Assembly: GCA_910577295.1 (NCBI GenBank)
Contig: CAJTLS010000010.1
Span: forward strand, 7,157 to 71,156
DNA length: 64,000 nucleotides
Source: an uncultured Eubacterium sp.
GTDB lineage: Bacteria; Bacillota; Clostridia; Lachnospirales; Lachnospiraceae
Direction of reading: 5' to 3'
A program made the position numbers and the translations under genes. Under the pieces are notes generated by a model, which saw nothing but the letters and a program-made list of their open reading frames with translations, searched no databases and was not told the DNA's origin. Shown in pieces: positions 41,003-49,185 of this stretch; position 1 is the stretch's first letter; each line of letters starts with the position of its first letter.

Positions 41003-42517
41003 TTATTGATAATAATTCAATTTCTTCTCGATGCCCTCCATGGCGAAAGCTACGACGAAATTGAAAATGTAGTAGAACAAACCTGCGATAAACAGCGGCA
41101 TCAGGGAAGCCTGCGCGGCTGCTATCTGTTTTGCCATCGTAAACATTTCCGTATAGGCAATGGCAAATGCCAGCGAGGTATCTTTTACTAAAGTAATTAC
41201 TTCATTAGTGACCGGCGGCAGTACCCGTTTTACCATCTGTGGGAAAATAATGCGGAAGAAAGTCTGCCGCCTGCTATAGCCCATTACCTGTGCCGCCTCA
41301 CGCTGCCCGCGCGGAATACTCTGAATGCCGGCGCGGTAAATCTCGGCAAAGTACGCCGCGTAATTCAGCGAAAAGCCGATAATCACGGCATAAAACCGAT
41401 ACGCATACGGCGTATTCGCATGAAACAGATAATATGGCGCAAAGAAGACAACCAGCAACTGAAGCATCAGTGGTGTACCACGCATAATGGATATGTAAAT
41501 CCGCGCAATCCATTGCAAAGGTCGGAACCTCGACATTCGCACAGCGGCCAGCAAAAGACCAAGCGGCATGGAAAACAGCAGGGTCAGTAAGAAGATTGCC
41601 AGTGTGGCAAGCATACCCTCCAATAACTGCCGCATTGTATTCCAGATACCGGAAGAGGCCTGTTCCGGCTGGCTCTCCGCCGCAGACTCCTCCATCACTT
41701 TATCTTCTTTACTCAGACAAATACTGTCTGTCAATTTCCACTTTTCGGCTATCTTCTCAAAAGTTCCGTCTTCCAGCATGGCAATCATCGACTTCTGCAC
41801 AGTATCGCGCAGCCCGGTGTTCCCTTTTTTGAAACCAATTCCATATTCTTCTGATGACAACCGCTCCTCGAGCATCGTGAACTGTCCCTCTTTCTTTGAC
41901 AACTGATACGACGCCACTCCGATATCCATGGCAATGGCGTCTACCATACCGCTTTCCAGATTCATAAATGCCGAATTGTAATCTGCCACCTGCTGCAAAT
42001 CTTTCATGGACGCGCGCAGTTTTTTATTTTCATCCGTGGCGTCCTCACCCTCAAGGGCGGCTAACGCCGAAGAGTCGCTCTGCACAATAACGCGTTTCCC
42101 CGCCAAATCAGACAATTTGGCAATGCCGGAATCCGATTTCACGATGACTACCTGTGAGTTATCCACATATGGCGTCGACCATGTATACAAATCCTCGCGC
42201 CCATTCATCGTAAATCCATTCCAGATACAGGAAATTGAGCCGGAAGCCAGTTCCGCGTCTTTGGAATCCCATGCAATCGGTCTCTTTACCAATTTCCAAC
42301 CGTTTCTCTTGCAGACTTCCGCCGCCAAATCCAAATCGAATCCCACATACTCGCCGTTATCATCCCGATAACCGTATGGCGGAAATTCCGCGTCAAAGCC
42401 TACGATAAATTCTTCTCCTGCCTGTTTTGATACAGCAAAAAATAAGCCAACTATCAGTCCGAGCAGAAGCAGGCCGATTACGGCCCATGTCCATTGTTTC
42501 TTTCCTGTTTTTTTCAC
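41003..42517 (-). CDS. fused amino acid-binding protein and ABC permease
   Basis: 504 residues. A membrane anchor (about 9-29) leads into a type II solute-binding domain (about 35-265; IVGFDAEFPPYGYRDDNGEYVGFDLDLA, typical of polar amino acid binders). From about 285 the permease domain has 4-5 helices and the EAA-like motif YRAGIQSIPRGQREAAQVMGY. The substrate is probably glutamine, cystine or a similar amino acid. The fusion means one polypeptide serves as both receptor and channel. GTG start behind GAGGAGG. Confidence 0.93.
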   Translation of the reverse strand: MKKTGKKQWTWAVIGLLLLGLIVGLFFAVSKQAGEEFIVGFDAEFPPYGYRDDNGEYVGFDLDLAAEVCKRNGWKLVKRPIAWDSKDAELASGSISCIWNGFTMNGREDLYTWSTPYVDNSQVVIVKSDSGIAKLSDLAGKRVIVQSDSSALAALEGEDATDENKKLRASMKDLQQVADYNSAFMNLESGMVDAIAMDIGVASYQLSKKEGQFTMLEERLSSEEYGIGFKKGNTGLRDTVQKSMIAMLEDGTFEKIAEKWKLTDSICLSKEDKVMEESAAESQPEQASSGIWNTMRQLLEGMLATLAIFLLTLLFSMPLGLLLAAVRMSRFRPLQWIARIYISIMRGTPLMLQLLVVFFAPYYLFHANTPYAYRFYAVIIGFSLNYAAYFAEIYRAGIQSIPRGQREAAQVMGYSRRQTFFRIIFPQMVKRVLPPVTNEVITLVKDTSLAFAIAYTEMFTMAKQIAAAQASLMPLFIAGLFYYIFNFVVAFAMEGIEKKLNYYQ

Positions 42518-42531
42518 CGGATATCCTCCTC

Positions 42532-44037
42532 TTATTTTAGTGTATTAACAACGCCCATAAAAACAGGAAGACCTGTCTTTATCTCTATTATCGAATAGAT
42601 AAACGGACGGTTCAGATAAACCTCTTTCGGCGGGCTCTGATTGGTTGGCGCCGACGACTTCGCCACCTTGACAGCCGTCACGGCAGCCGCTTTTGTCCCA
42701 TACTTATCTAACTCGATATGCGTTTTATGCAAAACATTCTCAATATATACGTCTTCCTTTGTCATTCTACTAAAATCAGCATCCACAGCAAATGCTTTGG
42801 AAATCCCCAGCGCCTGTAACGCCGGCTTCATCTCCGTTTTATAATCATAGGAAAATTCCGGTATCTTCGTCAGCACCCTTTCTGAATTTTGTGACTTTAT
42901 AAGACGAATAAAGGAATCCCCCGTCATGTCTTTCAGATAATCTTCTGCGGAAATGCCCTGATTTGGCAAAATTCCCACGAAAGCAAACTCTCCTCCCTCG
43001 TACAATTTCATTACTCCGGTTGCCTGAGAATCTTTTAAGTATAAGCTTTCCGTACTATTTAACATATTAACTGTATGTTTCGTGCCGTCGGCATTGGTAA
43101 AAGTATCTTTCTGAACCTGATAGGCACTGTATTGCGCCATCCAGCGGCCCTCAAAGGCAAGCGCATTAATCAGATACATAATATCCCGACTATTAATCTT
43201 ATCAATAATCGACGGTATCATGTTATTGGTATTTTCCTTTACCCAGCTATTTATTTTGTTCTTTGTCTTGTTATTAAACGGCTCTGTAAAAGTTTGTGAA
43301 TGATAAAACTTTTCGTTCGTGTTTAAAAAGTCCTTTTTCACCGACGTTCCACTTTTCACCCAGATAGAGTTTGCCTGATGGAACTGTATCTTTTTGGAAA
43401 GCGTCAGATAGTCATTGTAGTTGGACATATATTTGTTAAAATCAGACACTGATAAATTCCCATAGAGTGAGTTTCTAAGCTGTGTCTGCGTGTCGCCACC
43501 CGCACCGTGAACGACCATTGCCATCGCGGTTATAATCGATTCGGGGGAGATTAATACGTTCTCTTTTTTCTGTACCGGCTCCTGTGCATTTGCTTTCACA
43601 AGCCTAACGGAAGTGTCCGCCATCTGTGCCACAAAGGCGTCGGTCAAGTCCAATTGCGGCCGCAACAGTTTTTTGCCAACTTTGACAAAACATGTCAGCT
43701 TTTTTGTGCTTATCTTCTTCGCCTTTTTTGTTTTGCGGTATTTTACGGTAATTTTTATTTTGCAGCTCCCTGCTTTCTTTGCCTTTACCTTACCTTTTTT
43801 GCTCACCGTGGCAATCTTCTTTTTCGTAGACTTAAACTTCTTTGATTTTATGTACTTGCCGCTGACTTTAATTGTCTTTGATTTTCCTGCCGTCAGCGTG
43901 ATGTTTTTTTGCTTTACTTTCGGCGTATTGGCCGCCTCTGCGGTATCAGCCGGTAAAACTCCTAATAACAGGGCAAAAATAAGTCCGCCGGCAAATATCG
44001 TTTTTCCTCTTTTCCTTATCTCTTTGCTATCTCTCAT
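42532..44037 (-). CDS. secreted serpin with Lys-rich Ig-like domain
   Basis: 501 residues. A signal peptide (ends DTAEAA, about residue 34) is followed by a Lys-rich bacterial Ig-like domain (about 38-125) and a complete serpin fold (about 130-501). ENVLISPESIITAMAMVVHGAGG and LNRPFIYSIIEIKTGLPVFMG are serpin landmarks. The hinge GTKAAAVTA has the small residues needed for loop insertion, so it is probably inhibitory. By spacing, P1 falls near the Ser-Ser after VAK, suggesting a non-trypsin target. ATG at 44037 is chosen because AAGGGGG lies 7 nt upstream. May protect the cell from host or own proteases. Confidence 0.93.
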   Translation of the reverse strand: MRDSKEIRKRGKTIFAGGLIFALLLGVLPADTAEAANTPKVKQKNITLTAGKSKTIKVSGKYIKSKKFKSTKKKIATVSKKGKVKAKKAGSCKIKITVKYRKTKKAKKISTKKLTCFVKVGKKLLRPQLDLTDAFVAQMADTSVRLVKANAQEPVQKKENVLISPESIITAMAMVVHGAGGDTQTQLRNSLYGNLSVSDFNKYMSNYNDYLTLSKKIQFHQANSIWVKSGTSVKKDFLNTNEKFYHSQTFTEPFNNKTKNKINSWVKENTNNMIPSIIDKINSRDIMYLINALAFEGRWMAQYSAYQVQKDTFTNADGTKHTVNMLNSTESLYLKDSQATGVMKLYEGGEFAFVGILPNQGISAEDYLKDMTGDSFIRLIKSQNSERVLTKIPEFSYDYKTEMKPALQALGISKAFAVDADFSRMTKEDVYIENVLHKTHIELDKYGTKAAAVTAVKVAKSSAPTNQSPPKEVYLNRPFIYSIIEIKTGLPVFMGVVNTLK

Positions 44038-44413
44038 CACAATCCCCCTTTGCAAAAGAAAAAGCGCCATATATGATTCATTGTAACACATGGTAGCTTT
44101 TCTAGCAAATAAAAAGGGAAGTTTACAGGAAAAGTTTGCTCCGCAATTCTTTTCCTTTGTATGAGGACACTCTGATTTGTTTACTGCAACATTCTTTTTC
44201 AAAACCACTTTCCCTTTATATTCTAATCTCACACAATTTACGTGGAAAAACTATCATGGAAACAATGGCAGATATATTGGATAGAGTTGGAACGATAAAA
44301 AGTGTGGGACATGACGGTGGCTTTGTATTCCTTATTTCTTATGGTAAATTATGTGGTAATGTGCTATACTTGCAGCAGAAAATTCCAAATTTGATGATGT
44401 TAAGGAGGTTGCT
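44038..44413. other. AT-rich intergenic region, left edge of island
   Basis: No gene is supported here. A 67-codon plus-strand frame from 44256 has no ribosome binding site and runs out of frame into the next gene. A TATACT near 44364 may be the -10 box of the DUF1835 gene. Base composition becomes AT-richer than in the genes to the left. Confidence 0.4.
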
Positions 44414-45241
44414 ATGGTTGAGATATTATTCGGTGAGAGCGAAGCTGCTTCAATGAAAGCAGCAAAGAATAAATCAAAGCCCTTTACTGGCTGGATAGAA
44501 GGAACGGCAGAAGAGGTTATTTGTCTTGGATTTATGTTAGATATAGGAGATATTAAAGAACCTGTGGACAGTGTATATCGGAAAGAATTGCTTTATTCCA
44601 TGTATGCTCAAAACCAATGGGAGCAGGACAATGAATGGGATAATGAAATGAAAAAAGTCGGAGAATTTTATATAAGTGAATTGTTTCGCCTAAATCAATT
44701 TCTGGATAATGGAGAGATGGTTAGAATTTGGTATAGTGATGCCCCATATTCCAGATGTGGCTTCTATCATTTGTGTCAAACTTTGGAGCAATATGAGAAT
44801 GAAGTTCGTGCAGTAAAGATTCCAGAGTATGTAATCCGAGAAAAGAGTATTACAGCCTATAAAAATTGGAGCGAAGTTGCGGCAGAAGAATTTGCGGGGT
44901 TCCTTTCTTATGAAAAAAGACTCTCAAAGGAAGAAGTACGAATGTATGCCATTTTATGGAGTGATTTAGTTGAAGATAACAGTCCTTTACGGTCTGTGAT
45001 AAATGGAAAAGTCCTTGGTGTTCCAGAGGATTTTTATGATTTTCAAATATGGAAAAGATTAACAGAAAATCCTATAAAGGAAGTTAGATTGATTGGCGAT
45101 ATTCTGGGGCATTCTCAGATTAGTATAGGTGATTGGTGGTATGCAAAAAGGATTGAATATTATATTCAACATAAGAAGATTCGTATTGTCGAAGATTCAG
45201 TAAACAAATATGCAAGAACGATTTGCCTTGCAAAAGATTAA
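44414..45241 (+). CDS. DUF1835/DUF3658 domain protein
   Basis: 275 residues. MVEILFGESEAASMKAAK is the DUF1835 start; the C-terminal LTENPIKEVRLIGDILGHSQISIGDWWYAKRIEYYI matches the DUF3658 pattern. These proteins are common accessory genes in Firmicutes and their biochemical role is not established. AAGGAGG lies 5 nt before the ATG. Codon use is more AT-rich than in the surroundings, in keeping with acquisition. Its neighbours are a gene remnant and a type III toxin-antitoxin. Confidence 0.8.
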   Translation: MVEILFGESEAASMKAAKNKSKPFTGWIEGTAEEVICLGFMLDIGDIKEPVDSVYRKELLYSMYAQNQWEQDNEWDNEMKKVGEFYISELFRLNQFLDNGEMVRIWYSDAPYSRCGFYHLCQTLEQYENEVRAVKIPEYVIREKSITAYKNWSEVAAEEFAGFLSYEKRLSKEEVRMYAILWSDLVEDNSPLRSVINGKVLGVPEDFYDFQIWKRLTENPIKEVRLIGDILGHSQISIGDWWYAKRIEYYIQHKKIRIVEDSVNKYARTICLAKD

Positions 45242-45395
45242 GGGAAGAGAGAACGGAAACTGCTATTTGCTAAATAAATGTGGTTGTAGAAAGTGTTATG
45301 CGTTAGAACATTTGCAATGCTAATTTTGCAAGGGTTTAAGAGTATAAAAAACGGCGGCTCTGACTGGCTCTATTTTTGAAGAATATGGATAATAA

Positions 45396-45572
45396 AACCT
45401 TTATAAATCAGAGAAAAGTAGCCAGTTTAAGCTATTCGCCGAGGATAATGGACATAGGAAACGCTTAGATTCTTTTCAAGATTATTATAATACTTTGACA
45501 GTAGAAGATAGAAAAAAGGTTAAATGTATACTTATTGATGGAAATATTCAAGAATCAGCAAGCAGGGCATAA
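45396..45572 (+). pseudogene. remnant of an unidentified gene
   Basis: An open frame of 58 codons without start codon or ribosome binding site. It reads like the end of a real protein (KLFAEDNGHRKRLDS, ..., VEDRKKVKCILIDGNIQ) and is bounded by a stop just upstream. The parent family is not recognised. It supports the view that this stretch is a decaying accessory island. Confidence 0.4.
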
Positions 45573-45611
45573 TTCTACATTTTCTGTATAAAATTTTAAT
45601 GGAAAGCCCTA

Positions 45612-45640
45612 TTGACTTTCCTCTTTGCACTTGCTAGAAT
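45612..45640 (+). promoter_or_regulatory. promoter of the toxin-antitoxin locus
   Basis: TTGACT (45612-45617) and TAGAAT (45635-45640) with 17-bp spacing. Transcription would begin near 45647, just before the repeat array, as in type III toxin-antitoxin loci. Confidence 0.75.
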
Positions 45641-45651
45641 GTAGGTACAAA

Positions 45652-45747
45652 GAAAGTTTACCACTGACCGATATGTGGTATATAAATGGTCGGGTTGAAA
45701 GTTTACCGCTGACCAATATGCGGTATATAAATGGTTGGGTCGAAAGT
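45652..45747 (+). repeat. 45-nt tandem repeats of the antitoxin
   Basis: Unit 1 is 45652-45696, unit 2 is 45697-45741, then GAAAGT of a third unit (45742-45747). Both full units hold a 4-bp stem with compensatory substitution and a second pairing GACC/GGTC (GACC/GGTT in unit 2). Confidence 0.9.
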
Positions 45748-45749
45748 AT

Positions 45750-45778
45750 AGTCCTTCGCCGCAAGGCGAGGGACTTTT
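45750..45778 (+). terminator. attenuating terminator between antitoxin and toxin
   Basis: An 11-bp stem (45750-45760 with 45765-45775, one wobble pair) closed by a GCAA tetraloop and followed by TTT. In type III loci this terminator keeps antitoxin RNA in excess over toxin mRNA. Confidence 0.88.
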
Positions 45779-45797
45779 CCGTAATGAGGACAGGCAA

Positions 45798-46244
45798 ATG
45801 AAGAAAACAGGCTTTTATATTATTAAGGACAAATTCTTTGAAGATATGCCAGACCCGTATCTGAAAGGAAATAAGGCAGGAAACAGACCACATTATTACT
45901 GTTTTGAAGATTCAAGTACCGGGATATACTGGATGATACCGTTATCCAGCCGCATTGATAAATACAGGCGGATTATGGAGAAAAAAGAAAGAGCTAGGAA
46001 ACCTTGCGACATTCTCCATATCGCCAAACTGGACGACAGCCGGGAGAGTGCATTTCTGATACAGGATATGTTCCCGATAACCGAAGAATACATAGAACGG
46101 GAATACACAATCGCCGGAAATCATCTAACTTCTCCAATGAGAGAAAATGACCTCAAAAATCGTCAAACTTCTCCAATGAAAGAAAATGACCTCAAATCAC
46201 CGCTCCAGCATCCTCCGCAGTTCTTTCCTCTCCTCTTCCGATAG
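45798..46244 (+). CDS. CptN-like type III toxin, altered C-terminus
   Basis: 148 residues. It resembles ToxN-family endoribonucleases of the CptIN/TenpIN branch: MKKTGFYIIKDKFFEDMPDPYL, GNRPHYYCFEDSSTGIYWMIPLSSRIDKY, KPCDILHIAKLDDSRESAFLIQDMFPIT. These toxins cut mRNA unless bound by the repeat RNA encoded just upstream. ATG at 45798 follows AGG/GAGG sites. After about residue 108 (REYTIAGN) the sequence departs from the family: it becomes a 13-residue tandem repeat (TSPMRENDLK, TSPMKENDLK) and a short tail that overlaps the 3' end of blaI. The toxin is probably truncated and may be inactive. Confidence 0.82.
   Translation: MKKTGFYIIKDKFFEDMPDPYLKGNKAGNRPHYYCFEDSSTGIYWMIPLSSRIDKYRRIMEKKERARKPCDILHIAKLDDSRESAFLIQDMFPITEEYIEREYTIAGNHLTSPMRENDLKNRQTSPMKENDLKSPLQHPPQFFPLLFR
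46119..46196. repeat. 39-bp tandem repeat, possible mobile-element end
   Basis: Two 39-bp units (46119-46157 and 46158-46196) share a nearly identical 31-bp core (one difference). The array ends exactly at the blaI stop codon and replaces the normal end of the toxin gene. Repeated motifs at a junction look like the end of an insertion element of IS21-like type, but no transposase is present, so this is inference. Confidence 0.6.
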
Positions 46245-46559
46245 CTTATTCCGGCTCACCAACTGATTGAGCATCAAGCTCAGGCTTCCCTGATAGACGC
46301 GTTCCAGAAAACTTTCCGCTTCTTCTTCCGTCGTCTTTTCCCGATTGATAATGGCATAAAACTCCTTTGCCCTGCCCGTCTGGCGGTAACTGACGGCGCC
46401 CTTTTTTTCCAGACGTCGTAACATCGTAATAATCGTATGTTTTTCCCATTCGGTATCTTTGGCAAAGAGTTCTGTCAAGTTTCTAATCGTAATATAAGGA
46501 GTATCCCACAACACATTCATCAATTTCCACTCCGCTTCTGATAGCTTTATCCTGTTCAA
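46197..46559 (-). CDS. blaI: BlaI/MecI-family transcriptional repressor
   Basis: 120 residues. A winged helix-turn-helix (LSEAEWKLMNVLWDTPYITIRNL; HTIITMLRRLEKKGAVSYRQTGRAKEFYAI) is followed by a helical dimerisation tail containing the region cleaved by the partner protease. TTG at 46559 is chosen because GGAGG lies 8 nt upstream, it sits directly after the stop of the M56 gene, and it gives the normal family length. The longer frame would run inside that gene. It represses the operon through the dyad at 48022-48047. Confidence 0.9.
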   Translation of the reverse strand: MNRIKLSEAEWKLMNVLWDTPYITIRNLTELFAKDTEWEKHTIITMLRRLEKKGAVSYRQTGRAKEFYAIINREKTTEEEAESFLERVYQGSLSLMLNQLVSRNKLSEEERKELRRMLER

Positions 46560-46560
46560 A

Positions 46561-47997
46561 TCAGTCCGCCTCCCTTTCTTCTTCATCCATCCAGTACACG
46601 ATTCGCCAGTCATCTTCCGCCTCTGCCTTTCCCAATAAAACGTAGTCGGTTTTCGGAAGATTCTTTTTAACAAAATCAGATTTACTATAGTCCCAGACCT
46701 CACAAGCGCGTATCAAATCCACACGATACCAGACAAGCTCCGTATAAGAAACATCCCCATCCGGTGCCCATTCGTTTATATCAACTGCTGTTTCCGTTTC
46801 CTCCCTCTGTATAGAGCAAACTTTCTGTGCTCCCACGCCATAATATTTCCATCGGAATATGTCATTGACCCAATGATAGGAAAGATAAGTATCCGGATAC
46901 AATTGTACCATACCTCTCCGGTACTGCTGCGAGTCATAGTAGAGATACTGCCGTATTGTCTCCTCTGCATTGAGACCGCTTATCTTTGCGCCGGAAGTAA
47001 AACAGGTGACAAACAATAATAGGCAGATAAGCGGAATGCACGCCGCCGTGATAAACCTCTCTTTCTTCTCTCCCATCAGCAGTTTTATCCGCTGACAAAG
47101 TTCTTTTTTTCCGGCTGTCATAGTCGTTGCCAGATAAAAAATATCTTCTTTGCGGTTCTGTTCATCGACGACGCCAAGAAGCGCTTTCCCATAGTTTTGG
47201 CGTTCGCTCCTGCCGCCAAGTTTTCGCACAGCTCTCTCGTCGCAGGCAATTTCGTTGTCCCGCTTTGATTGTATAGCAGCTATCCAAATAAGAGGGTGAA
47301 ACCAAAAGCAGGCGAGAACCATATTGCGCACAAGCGCCCAGAATAAATCATGGTATTGAATGTGGCATGCCTCATGCGCTATGACGTATTTCCTCTTTTC
47401 CTCATCTGCGGCAATTTCCTCCGTTAGATAGATTGCCCGCTCGCGGCGAATCCGCAGTACAAATGGAGAAAATATGCGAGGCGCCTGATATACCGGATAT
47501 TCTTCATCGGGGAGATATACCCGTGTCCTTGTCTTGTATATTTTCCTGCGAAACCTCTCATTAAGAAAAATGAAAACAGCCACAAAGACAAGACAGCCGC
47601 TCAGCCATACTATCCGCACCCACAGTGGCAGCGAAATGGCTTCAATATCAAAAACGACCGGCTCTATCCTGCCCTCTTCTCCCTCACTCTGCTCTGTCAT
47701 GAATGTTCGGACAACACGGTTCGGCATCCGATTTGCACTCCATCTCCCCTCCGGGGCGCTATTTTCACCACCAAAGGAAAATATGGCGCACAATAGAAGC
47801 CGCAAAACAATCAATATCCATAAACCGTGGATAACGGAAGCGCGAATCCGGCCGCGGAAGCAAAAGCGCACCAAAAGTAAAAGGGCAGTAAGCGCCGTCA
47901 TTGAGATAAGAAATTCGAGCGTCATTCCAATTATAATAATATTGTAAAACCAGAATATCATTGTAATCGCGCATATACATGCAATCGCTGATAGCAT
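46561..47997 (-). CDS. blaR1: M56 (BlaR1/MecR1-type) membrane metallopeptidase
   Basis: 478 residues. Membrane helices lie near 1-25, 30-50, 60-80 and 130-150. The cytoplasmic zinc-protease motif is HEACH in VIAHEACHIQYHD, with the further Glu in NEIACDERAVRKLGG. A last membrane helix lies at about 320-340. The roughly 130-residue outside domain is not the penicillin-binding sensor of true BlaR1, so the signal is unknown. No beta-lactamase is nearby. ATG at 47997 is chosen because AGGAGG lies 6 nt upstream. It is transcribed first, then blaI. Confidence 0.88.
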   Translation of the reverse strand: MLSAIACICAITMIFWFYNIIIIGMTLEFLISMTALTALLLLVRFCFRGRIRASVIHGLWILIVLRLLLCAIFSFGGENSAPEGRWSANRMPNRVVRTFMTEQSEGEEGRIEPVVFDIEAISLPLWVRIVWLSGCLVFVAVFIFLNERFRRKIYKTRTRVYLPDEEYPVYQAPRIFSPFVLRIRRERAIYLTEEIAADEEKRKYVIAHEACHIQYHDLFWALVRNMVLACFWFHPLIWIAAIQSKRDNEIACDERAVRKLGGRSERQNYGKALLGVVDEQNRKEDIFYLATTMTAGKKELCQRIKLLMGEKKERFITAACIPLICLLLFVTCFTSGAKISGLNAEETIRQYLYYDSQQYRRGMVQLYPDTYLSYHWVNDIFRWKYYGVGAQKVCSIQREETETAVDINEWAPDGDVSYTELVWYRVDLIRACEVWDYSKSDFVKKNLPKTDYVLLGKAEAEDDWRIVYWMDEEEREAD

Positions 47998-48021
47998 AGC
48001 ACTCCTCCTATTTGCAAAACC

Positions 48022-48047
48022 ATTTGGTAGACATTTGTTTACCAAAT
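48022..48047 (-). promoter_or_regulatory. BlaI-type operator dyad
   Basis: ATTTGGTAGACA and TGTTTACCAAAT flank TT; 11 of 12 positions are complementary. The GACA...TGTT core is like BlaI/MecI operators. It lies 25-50 bp upstream of the M56 gene start. Confidence 0.75.
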
Positions 48048-48153
48048 AATCTAGCACAGAAGCAGCCTCCTGTCAAGCACATAAAATACATTTTCTGCGT
48101 ATACTATAAACAGGATGTCAGCATCAAAATACGTTTTCGGAATGGAGGATATT

Positions 48154-48666
48154 ATGCATTCATCAAAAAGGGTAATGATACTCGCCGCTATTGTCGTCTT
48201 CGTTCTCGGTACATTGGCACACTTCGTCTATGATTGGTCCGGGCAAAATAGTTTTATCGGACTGCTTACTCCTGTCAATGAATCGACATGGGAGCACATG
48301 AAACTTCTGTTCTTTCCCATGCTCATAATCGGGACTGCTGTCTGGCTGTATTTGCGGAAAGACTTCCCTTGTATCGGCTTTTCCCTGCTCGCCGGCCTGC
48401 TTGCCAGTACTGCACTCATACCGGTTCTCTTTTATACTTATCAGGGGATTCTCGGATTTACGGTTATGGCAGTTGATATCGCTATTTTTTATATCAGCGT
48501 TATAGCAGCCTTTTTCATCGCTTACAAAAACGCTTGTCAATGTCCGTCAAAGAACAAAAAGGTACTTCTGGTTCTGATTACAGTTTTGACCGCTTTTGCC
48601 TTTTTTTGGTTTACCTACCATCCGCCGGCTCTCGGTATCTTTGCAAATCCTGAGCTCACGAAATAA
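48154..48666 (+). CDS. DUF6512-like membrane protein
   Basis: 170 residues with about six membrane helices. The segment FVYDWSGQNSFIGLLTPVNESTWEHMKLLFFP is the conserved loop of the DUF6512 group, small integral membrane proteins of unknown role in Firmicutes. ATG at 48154 is chosen because GGAGG lies 5 nt upstream. It is divergent from the BlaI-controlled pair. Its 3' end overlaps the convergent glycosylase gene by 11 bp. Confidence 0.78.
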   Translation: MHSSKRVMILAAIVVFVLGTLAHFVYDWSGQNSFIGLLTPVNESTWEHMKLLFFPMLIIGTAVWLYLRKDFPCIGFSLLAGLLASTALIPVLFYTYQGILGFTVMAVDIAIFYISVIAAFFIAYKNACQCPSKNKKVLLVLITVLTAFAFFWFTYHPPALGIFANPELTK

Positions 48667-49159
48667 ATTGGACTATTTTCTCACGGTAACTTTCTATCAG
48701 CCGTTCCAATGACCATGCCGCATTTGCCGGACTGGTCGAGGGCAGAATGTCCGCCGTGATTCCGGTCGTCGGCTCCACATATTTATGGTACAGCCGGCCC
48801 GCTGTCTTTCCATTTGTAAAAATAGCGTTTATCTGTGACTGTTGCAGTAACTCCGTAAAATCATTGGCAATGACATTTCGTATACTGCTGTCGCTGGAGC
48901 CCTTTATTTCACAGACGGCAATCACATCCCATAAGGCAATTCCATGTGTAAGAAGCATTTCCTTTTTCTCTTCAATAGAAGCCGGCTCCCGACAGGATAA
49001 AACGGCAGACAATACTTTCCAGAAACGATTTCTCGGATGTCCGTAAAAAAATCCCTCCTCTCTTGATTTTACAGAGGGAAAACTGCCAAGAATCAAAATA
49101 CGGGACTGCTTATCCCATACCGGTGGAAACTCGTGGCTGTGTCGTTGGTATTCCGACAT
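48656..49159 (-). CDS. DNA-deoxyinosine glycosylase (UDG superfamily)
   Basis: 167 residues. RILILGSFPSVKSREEGFFYGHPRNRFWKVLSAVL is the signature of the hypoxanthine-DNA glycosylase branch of the uracil-DNA glycosylase fold. DILPSTSPANAAW is the C-terminal active-site loop. It removes deaminated adenine (hypoxanthine) from DNA. GGAGG lies 9 nt before the ATG. It is convergent with the DUF6512-like gene. Confidence 0.9.
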   Translation of the reverse strand: MSEYQRHSHEFPPVWDKQSRILILGSFPSVKSREEGFFYGHPRNRFWKVLSAVLSCREPASIEEKKEMLLTHGIALWDVIAVCEIKGSSDSSIRNVIANDFTELLQQSQINAIFTNGKTAGRLYHKYVEPTTGITADILPSTSPANAAWSLERLIESYREKIVQFIS

Positions 49160-49185
49160 ATCTAATAACCTCCGCTTTCTGTATA

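Larger units (their letters stand above)
45647..45778 (+). ncRNA. type III antitoxin RNA (CptI-like)
   Basis: A non-coding segment between its own promoter and a terminator. It consists of two 45-nt tandem repeats and a short third start (GAAAGT). In type III systems such repeats fold into pseudoknots, are cut out by the toxin and bind it. Repeat length 45, about 2.1 copies, and the order promoter-repeats-terminator-toxin all match the CptIN family as I know it. The two repeats differ by paired changes (CCAC/GTGG versus CCGC/GCGG), so the stem is under selection. Confidence 0.85.

Noticed and set aside
44256..44456. Plus-strand open frame of 67 codons before the DUF1835 gene
   Set aside because: No ribosome binding site, and it runs out of frame into a well-supported gene.
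45652..45747. Possible CRISPR array (45-nt repeats)
   Set aside because: The units abut with no spacers, and the promoter-repeat-terminator-toxin order fits a type III antitoxin.
46561..47997. Beta-lactam sensor BlaR1
   Set aside because: The outside domain lacks penicillin-binding motifs, and no beta-lactamase or PBP gene is nearby.
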